Assembly: GCA_037176905.1 (NCBI GenBank)
Contig: JBBBWG010028943.1
Location: 2,501-29,313, forward strand
Reading direction: 5' to 3'
DNA length: 26,813 bases
DNA from: Azolla pinnata
Lineage: Eukaryota > Streptophyta > Polypodiopsida > Salviniales > Salviniaceae
This document shows positions 19,566 to 26,813 of the stretch, one piece after another (position 1 is the first letter of the stretch; each line of letters starts with the position of its first letter). Made by a program: the position numbers and the translations under genes. A model generated the notes under the pieces. That model was not told where the DNA came from and searched no databases. It saw nothing but the letters and a program-made list of their open reading frames with translations.

Positions 19566-22109
19566 TCATATATCTCAAAGTTAATACACATTCTTGAGTA
19601 GAATGTGACGATGGGAAATTTGGAACCGTTGGTGCTCCCTTTTCTAACAAGCAGTTCATTTGTCGTAATTACAAGACTTTCAACCATCAACAAGGTGATA
19701 TTCGTTATGTAGGATTTGGTTTCAAGAGCAGATGAGTCTGTTGAAGCATTAGCGAGAAGATCAATCTATTCCATTGGACCTGATCTGTGCTTGGATGTTG
19801 GGATACGACCAATTACAATCAGTGGTCTATACATCATGTCATTATAAGTGTTTCTAGATAAGAGAACCAATTTAAGTGGAAGGACAGGCATATTGATCCT
19901 CGTTGAAGGCACACCATTTTGAAGATGAAGTGACTTATGTGATTGTAAATTTGAGGACAATTGAGATTAGATCAGTTATCAACCAATAACGATAACAACA
20001 TAAAATTTAGTTTGAGTTATTAGGTGAAAGATAAAAGAGGATGCATTGTATTAAAAAAATAACTATGATTAATATATAAGTAACTATAGTATCTATATAG
20101 TTGTAAGGTATTAACATGTATAACCTCATCTTTTATCAACTAATTATCAATCGACCTCTAATTCATCATTTGATTGATCGTATAATCAACAATTTGTTAT
20201 GTATTCGATCATGGCATGTTAAGCCTTTTGCAAGTATTTATATTAATCTCTCGTAGGTTTAAAACCTAGAAAATTTAGTTCATTCTTTGATATATCTAAC
20301 GGATTCATTTGGTGAACTCGATGAAACCCTAGAATACTTGGACACAATAACAAAATTATTATACTAAGTATGATAATGTCAAATGTTAGAAATGGTACTA
20401 GTGTTTATAGTTTGAATATTAAAAATAATAAAGATGTATCACTATAAGGCTTAGACACACCCCTCGGTTGCATGGAAAACAAATATAAACATGATTATAG
20501 ATGTTTAGTGTAAAATGTATAAATAGATGTGTGGTAGCTTCAAAGTCGATATAACATAAATTTGTGCTAGTCATACAATTGATGTAAAGTTAGTGTATGA
20601 TATATAAACGATTTTATGTAAAAAAATGTACATGATCTAACAATTAAACTCATGACCTTTTAAAATGACTTTATATCTTATAAACACAATATAGTACTAA
20701 CTCACACAAAAGAATTTCTTTAACATTATACCTTTTTGATAAATATTGATCTTTAAGCTGTATGATGAAGTAAAAGAAACATGAGTGGATATATGTTGTA
20801 AGCCCGTCAATTATTTTTGGGAATTTGAATTTTTTTCCATTATCTTACAACTAGTTGAAATGACAATAAGGTTATATAACTTTTATGAGAGTTTAACCTG
20901 TCATGTTTAACTTATTGGTGACAACAATAACCAGCTATGTGCTATATAATCTATCTAGGTACATGATTATTCATAATGTAAAAAGGGTTATTTTTCGACC
21001 ATTTGACATGAAATGCCAGATGTTAATGTCTGAAAACTATATCCGAAGAGCTATTAATATCATCATATTAGCCTCTCAAAGTATGAATCAATTGCACCCA
21101 AATATATTTCATTACTTTTGCCTTTAGAATATAATTATTTTAAAAAACTTCAACACATCTAGCTTTTCATATATGTCATATCATTGGTTTGGATATGAAA
21201 TTCCACTTATATTTTATGTTCTTGCTTTATCTTAGGCAAGATACAACTTGCCAGTACATAGGAATAGTACGATGATGAGAATTTGAATTTCTTTTAATGA
21301 GATACTAGTAGACATGAACATATACTTGCAAATTATGGTTGCAACATAAACAGAAAACAGTCGTGATGTAATCACAAGATAGATATTATATAAGTATAAT
21401 ATAACTACATTTGTTATGTATAATTATGATGCATGTTTGTGATATGATATCCATATAATTGTTACTTGTGCAAATCACTAAAACTATTCTAGACTATAAT
21501 TCTTTTCTATCATTTGTTGTACACATCAATAATGTCATCTCACGAAAATTAGGGAAACTATTCATGTACTAATGTAGAGGAACGACAAACAATAAGTAAA
21601 AGAAATATATTAAAGACTATCTTTTATCTAATATCGTTTTGGTTTATTCATTGTTGTCCACGAGCATTTGCAAAAGTGAAGCAAATGAGATTACATAATT
21701 ATGAGATCGACGTAATTTTGCATGAATTTGATTAAAATTATAGTTTAATTCAAAGAGCGTTTAAGGAATACAAAGAAAAAAGAAATGGAAAGAGTTAAAA
21801 ACCTAATAACAAAGAACTAATTATAAATGACATTAGTAGGGGTTGTACATAGACAAGAGAATGACCCTAAAAGGATTAAAAAAGAAATGGTCACAAGAAA
21901 GTTAAAAACAAAGAAATTAATGTTTTACAATTAGGTTGACAAAATAAAAATCTTTAAGCAATGTCAATTTGAACACAAAATAGGTAGAAAGAGATCTTAA
22001 AACAAGTGTTAACAAAGAATGGAAGGAAATCCCACTAGTGGAGGTAATAAAGGCAATTTGGTAATTAATGGATGTGCAGGTTTTAACATTGCGGCCCAAT
22101 TAGAAGAAA
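19566..22109. other. AT-rich gene-free region, left part
   Basis: About 2.5 kb of AT-rich DNA. The open frames present (for example 19391-19693 and 19766-19960 on the minus strand, 20903-21127 on the plus strand) are short, compositionally like random AT-rich sequence, and have no domain I recognise. It may be decayed transposon sequence, but no LTR, transposase or reverse-transcriptase motif is visible. Confidence 0.6.
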
Positions 22110-22182
22110 TTAAAGGTGAATATCAACTAAAGCCTAACAATCCACATTTTTAACGGTCCACATGATTGATATTCACCTTTAA
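22110..22182. repeat. Perfect 17-bp inverted repeat with 39-base loop
   Basis: TTAAAGGTGAATATCAA at 22110-22126 is the exact reverse complement of 22166-22182. The loop contains CAATCCACA, which recurs at about 22208-22216 just after the hairpin. The structure could be the end of a small non-autonomous transposon or a hairpin in a transcript; nothing nearby decides between them. Confidence 0.8.
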
Positions 22183-24840
22183 AGGATATTAAACAAATCC
22201 ACATAACAATCCACAGGATATGAAACAAAGGTCCCTCATATTGTCTAAACAACATGACACCTAGTTAAAATTACGTATTATCACACTTTCTTTTTATTCG
22301 TTATTATCTAAAGTGGTCTATCTAAGGTCCATTAGTGTTGTGATCTATTGTAAAACATAAAAATAATTAATAGAATGCCCGCATTTGGCCACTTGATGTT
22401 GTCCATTACACGCTTGAAAAATAATTAAAATAAATAAAACAAAATGATAAATTATAAGCTTATAATGTCACATTTGTAAAGGGCTTGTTTCACAAACTTG
22501 AATGCATGCTTGCTAACGTTTGCAAATCTTTGCAGCGAATTAATTTTTGGATAAAAGCAAGAAAGCAAGTCATAATGTAAAATAATTAATGAAGACATTA
22601 CTTAAAAATGCAAATGGTGAAAGTCATGCTAATATCATCGAAATTGAAAGTCATGCAAGTATTATGTCTGAATAAATGAAATGAGTAGTTAACCTCATAA
22701 ATGTGGTGGTGCAAATAAAAAGATTAAATTGGAAGTGAGTGGTGCTTTGCAAATGTAATGGGATGTGCAAGCAAGAAAACATGTAGAAGAGACTACCACT
22801 AGGTTTTTTTACTCACAGTATAATCTACATGAAAAAGTTCATATGAGGTCCTGGATTCAAGTTCATGTGTAAGTAAGTGTAGGAAACATAATGTTCACAG
22901 ATTCACAACAACGTGCACATGTCATTGCATAGTTTTTCTAATTGACGATAGAACAAATTGTGCATGAAATATAAGTTTGTTACTTGAATAGACGTTCAAT
23001 GTTTTGTATTCACTATAGATTGGAAATGGTAAAAAAAGAACGAGTCATGAGATGAATATTGGTTAGATGATAACAATCATGCATTATTTTAATGGTAATG
23101 ATACTTTAAGAAATCTCTTGATATATGAGGTTTATGCCTATAAGAAACAAATGGTGAATCTATGTTTTATCTTCCAATGACAAAGGGATATGATATAGTA
23201 AGGCTTGTAATTAGCCAATATTAAAAAAACTCTTACAAATCGCATCTTAATTATATAATAACTACCAAAGAAATATAATTGCACGCCCTAACAAGTGGCA
23301 TATTACATTTTTTTTCCCAAAACTTTATTCTTTGATTAGTTATTAAGATTTTACAAAACATATTTGAAAAATAAAACAAGATTAATACAATCTCTTATTT
23401 CACGTATCTATTTCTATGTTATTGTTAATTAAAATTAATATTTTAGAGGCATAGACAGACCCTTTTTCTACAAACCATAAAAAGTTGCCTTATGATTGTA
23501 ATGTTAGTCCCAACAATTGTCATATCATATTATTTTTTAAATATCATGACTAAAACCTTTGAAATTCTAACTATTGGTTTTACTAGAGGTACTAAAACCC
23601 TCTCAATTACTTTTAAGTGTTTCCGTAACACCATTAAAATATATCATATAATTGTTAGCTAATAAACTTCTTACACCTGTTTTTATTTTCGTAATAAAAT
23701 TTTGTGGTCTAAGGCCATTCATTAGCACTTTATTAACATTAAAGACACTTTAAACAAATGAGAATTATGTGATGCCTTGTAAGTTAAAGTCATTATATTT
23801 TTTGAAAAAGACCAAACCAGAAAAGTACTCTCACAATTGAGAAACATAGTGATAGTGTCATAGCTAGTGATCGTATTTTGTTGAGCTTAATGTCAACTGA
23901 AGCCTCAACATTGGTGTATGCCCATCTTCTATGCCCATCTTCTACATGTAAAATTATGCTAACTTGGTTATAGATAATGACCATGAAACTGTAGTTTATG
24001 GAAATTTTAGTTTTTTGCCATCTAAAGCTTATAATAATCTCTTTTAGATCTGTAAGGTAAACATATATATTGAACTAATGGATCCACAAAGACTTCCAAA
24101 TCCGATAAGATGCCAATCGGCTAAACTTGGCAGCCAATTGCGGGCATATAATGTCTCTTCTAATCCGATATGATTATACTTATAATCACAATTGAGGTAA
24201 ATAGTGGCCGCAAACTAGTACCGACCTGATTAATAACATGCTCGAGCTGAGCCTAATTCAAGTGTTAATGCTGAATCATCTCCGGGTCACCATACACGGA
24301 TTGATTGATTTCCAAATTAGAATCATACTATGCGCCTTTGCTAGATTCCCCACTACCTAGTGTAGATATTGTAATCATATAACTTATTGCTTTATTTGAT
24401 ACCATTCGCGTTCAATGTAGAGCTATATATGTATCAGGGAATTTTTTTTCCTACTTTAGTTGTAGATGTCAATGGATGCCGCAAATCAGTACTGCGGGGC
24501 TAAATTAGCATATTAATCACTAACCATTTGATTTTTGGTTAGTTTTTTATCATGAGGAAGACGTAGTGGAGATCCTATACAGATCGGATTAACTAGACCT
24601 GATTAAGACCATTAGCTTCGCTAATTTTATAAACGATTTACTGATTTAGCTAATCACAGCGCCGCGGCTAAATCAACATCGTCATTTAAGGTTTAGGATG
24701 CAGGTTTTAGGGTAATTATAAGGGTCATTTAATCAGCATGAATGCTAAATGGGCGAGAGGCCGTAATTAGATTATCAATGAGCGATCTTGTTGACGATGA
24801 ATCGGGGTTCTATATATTTATATGGTTTGCTAGGAGCCCA
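22183..24840. other. AT-rich gene-free region, right part
   Basis: Continuation of the AT-rich stretch without a supportable gene. A 13-base direct repeat (ATGCCCATCTTCT) occurs twice in a row at about 23918-23943. From about 24,060 the GC content rises gradually and GATTAAT/TTGATT motifs become common. Confidence 0.6.
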
Positions 24841-25804
24841 ATTGATATAACCACAATCAAGCTGCAATGATCAGTTAATTATCAGGTCAGAATCTTTAGT
24901 TGTTAATCTTGCAGATCGCGGATCATTGCGATGTGGCGAATCATTTGACAGTAAAGTCAACGCCGGGGATCGAACCCTGATAATGGGCATATTTTTTCAA
25001 TCATGATTTGTGGCCAATTTGAGGTACGTGCGGCGAATCAATCTCAACTGCATCCGACGTAGCTTACTTCTCTCATCTTCCACTAAAAATTAACACCCAA
25101 TTACTTTAATCTCTGCTAGTTATAATGCTAACTGATTTTATTCCTGATCGCTTTGCCCTGATTGATCCTTATCGCTTCCCTTACTACGTTTGATTGACAA
25201 GAGTAATTAGTAACTTTAGATCCTAAGTAATTGATTAACGCATTGATCAGTGAATCGAGTATTCATCAATCGACTGATTCGATGTTAATTGAGCTCGCAA
25301 TGAAGCGATTTCATGTTAATCAGTTATGATTTTGTTAGGCTTTTTTCTAGTAATTTCCCCCCTTATATACATATGTATAGATTATGGTGATCATTGATCG
25401 ATGATCGGTTTGTTCCCGTGTGATCCGACGGATTCCTCCATGATCTGATCTGCAGCAGCAAAATGGGATCACGGAATCGAAGCGCTTCATCTAGCTCTGC
25501 AGCCGATCATCATCCTACTGATGAATTCCTGCTGAAGCGCATCAGCGAACCTCGCTGATCCCAATATGGCCCGGCTGTAACCCTAAACGCGCTGATCATG
25601 CGGGGCCCGGTTTCGAAGAAGCTTCCGTTGGGGCTCGGATCAAACCCTAAATCAAATGTGCAGGAATCGTTTGCTCCAATCCAATTGCAAATTTTGCGGG
25701 GAATCGTTGCTCGAATCGATATGATCTGCAGCATCAGTGCCGGCGCTGCTTGCAAATCAGATGAAAATCGGGCCGACATATTCCGGCATAATAATCCAAG
25801 CTTC

Positions 25805-25835
<31 letters not shown>

Positions 25836-26110
25836 CATCATCATCACCTGCGCCCGCGAATTCCGATTCGCCCCCTGTCAACGTTGACTGATGATGATGA
25901 TGATGATGATCATGTGCAGGCGATCATATACGACTATGCAGATTGCGCCGCGGATTTGGGTACAGGAAGCAGCTCATCATAACATTCGATGAACTTAGAC
26001 AGTCGATCAGCCGAGAGCCCACTACTGTTGTTCGTGGGATCGCCGCCACTAAATTCGCACTTCTATCTCAGATCCGTGATCATGCAATCGACTCAAATGC
26101 TCTCTGACAA
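24841..26110. other. GATC-rich non-coding region
   Basis: About 27 GATC tetramers by eye in roughly 1.27 kb, where about five would be expected by chance; the densest part is 25,381-26,110. Many are inside larger palindromes such as TGATCA and ATGATCAT. Open frames here are short and lack domains. It may be a promoter or degraded repeat; there is no gene I can support. Confidence 0.5.
25804..25912. repeat. (TGA/ATG)n triplet runs with an inverted arm
   Basis: About ten ATG/TGA triplets (25804-25835) run directly into CATCATCATC, so the repeat reads into its own complement and can fold back. A second run of about seven triplets follows at about 25889-25911. Confidence 0.85.
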
Positions 26111-26125
26111 TTCAAGTAGCGCTTC

Positions 26126-26165
26126 AGGTTTAGGGTTTAGGGTCTAGGGTTTAGGGTTCCATGCA
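26126..26165 (+). repeat. Short interstitial telomere-motif cluster
   Basis: Four TTTAGGG-type heptamers in a row (one reading TCTAGGG) before the main array. The G-rich strand is the plus strand. Confidence 0.85.
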
Positions 26166-26337
26166 ATATGCTCAATGGCGTGAATCTATCATTCGATGTG
26201 ATCCTGGTTTCATGCTGCAGTCGATAGGGTTTAGGGTTTCGGAATGAAACCCTAAATCCTTCACTTTCGGCAATTGAGTGTCAGAATGTTTTCTACTGTC
26301 CACGGTTTGTGACGATGCTGCCATCGAAGTGTCGAAA

Positions 26338-26813
26338 GGTTTAGGGTTTAGGGTTTATGGTTTGATGAAGATGTTGCTGTTGAGTGTCCGAATGTTTACG
26401 GTTTCGGGTCTGATGAAGATGCTGCTATTGAGCGTCAAAATGTTTCGGGTTTAGGGTTTGATGGAGATGCTGCTATTGAGTGTCAAAATGTTTAGGGTTT
26501 AGGGTTTGATGAAGAGAGTGCCAAAATGTTTAGGGGTTCGATGGAGATGCTGCTATTGAGTGTTAACCTGTTTAGGGTTTAGGGTTTGATGAAGAGAGTT
26601 TCGAAATGTTTTGGGTTTAGGGTTTGATAAGAGAGTGTCGAAATGTTTAGGGTTAGAGTTTGATGAAGAGAGTGTCCAAATGTTTAGGGTTTAGGGTTTG
26701 GTGGAGATCCTGCTATTGAGTGTCCAAATGTTTAGGGTTTAGGGTTTGATGAAGAGAGTGTCGAAATGTTTAGGGTTTAGGGTTTGATGAAGAGAGTGTC
26801 GAAATGTTTAGGG
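26338..26813 (+). repeat. Telomere-motif minisatellite, 38- and 48-bp units
   Basis: Tandem array running to the window edge. Each unit opens with one or two TTTAGGG heptamers, then GTTTGATG, then either a short tail (GAAGAGAGTGTCGAAAT, 38 bases in all; exact copies start at 26730, 26768 and 26806) or a long tail (GGAGATGCTGCTATTGAGTG..., 48 bases in all). Left copies are more diverged and right copies nearly identical. The TTTAGGG strand points right, as at a right-hand chromosome end, so this may be subtelomeric. An interstitial location cannot be excluded. Confidence 0.85.

Noticed and set aside
19566..24840. LTR retrotransposon or organellar insertion in the AT-rich region
   Set aside because: I looked for long direct terminal repeats, reverse transcriptase or integrase motifs and recognisable plastid or mitochondrial genes and found none by eye; a repeat-library search would be decisive.
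25510..25982. Open frames with Asp or His runs near 25.8 kb
   Set aside because: The runs come from the ATG/CAT triplet repeat, and frames on both strands are equally open; no homologous domain.
1..26813. CRISPR array, bacterial operon or phage-type defence system
   Set aside because: The window is plant nuclear DNA with introns; the tandem repeats have no spacers of CRISPR form.

Overview
The window looks like nuclear DNA from a flowering plant. It has spliced genes with GT-AG introns, plant-type protein families, and an Arabidopsis-type telomere motif (TTTAGGG) repeated at the right end. Two genes (LDH and the BAHD-like gene) are extremely GC-rich, with nearly every codon ending in G or C, and they lie beside two genes (CYP40, RAD23) of ordinary composition. 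That bimodality suggests a commelinid monocot (grass, palm or ginger/banana relatives). The lineage is inference; the species cannot be read from the sequence.

Layout. 1-1.2 kb: an L-lactate dehydrogenase gene (+), intronless as far as visible, whose leader is cut by the window edge. 3.0-7.1 kb: an eight-exon cyclophilin-40 (CYP40/SQUINT type) gene (+), rebuilt exon by exon to a 361-residue protein. 7.85-9.81 kb: a two-exon BAHD-acyltransferase-like gene (-), 606 residues, with damaged active-site motifs and acidic/proline-rich insertions. 11.2-16.1 kb: a twelve-exon RAD23 gene (+), 392 residues, with UBL, UBA1, XPC-binding and UBA2 domains. 17.2-18.35 kb: a three-exon elongin-B-like ubiquitin-fold gene (-), 115 residues, whose start codon appears to be the last three bases of exon 1. 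From about 19.4 to 25.4 kb there is an AT-rich gene-free stretch with only short hairpins and possible SINE remnants. From 25.4 to 26.1 kb the DNA is GATC-rich with ATG/CAT triplet runs. From 26.1 kb to the end there is a minisatellite built on telomere motifs, in the orientation expected if the chromosome end lies to the right.

How the genes relate. CYP40 (Hsp90 co-chaperone), RAD23 (ubiquitin shuttle to the proteasome) and the elongin-B-like protein (cullin E3 adaptor family) all belong to protein quality control. In plants neighbouring genes are normally independent units, so I infer no operon-like co-function. CYP40/BAHD and RAD23/elongin-B-like are convergent pairs; BAHD/RAD23 is divergent over about 1.4 kb.

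I did not find an obviously new multi-gene system. The most unusual items are the BAHD-like protein without the HXXXD aspartate, the start codon placed at a splice junction in the elongin-B-like gene, the Asn-to-Ser change in the CYP40 carboxylate clamp, a possible frame-preserving extra exon in RAD23, and the two-length telomere-motif minisatellite. Exon coordinates come from reading splice sites and phases by eye; no transcript data were available.
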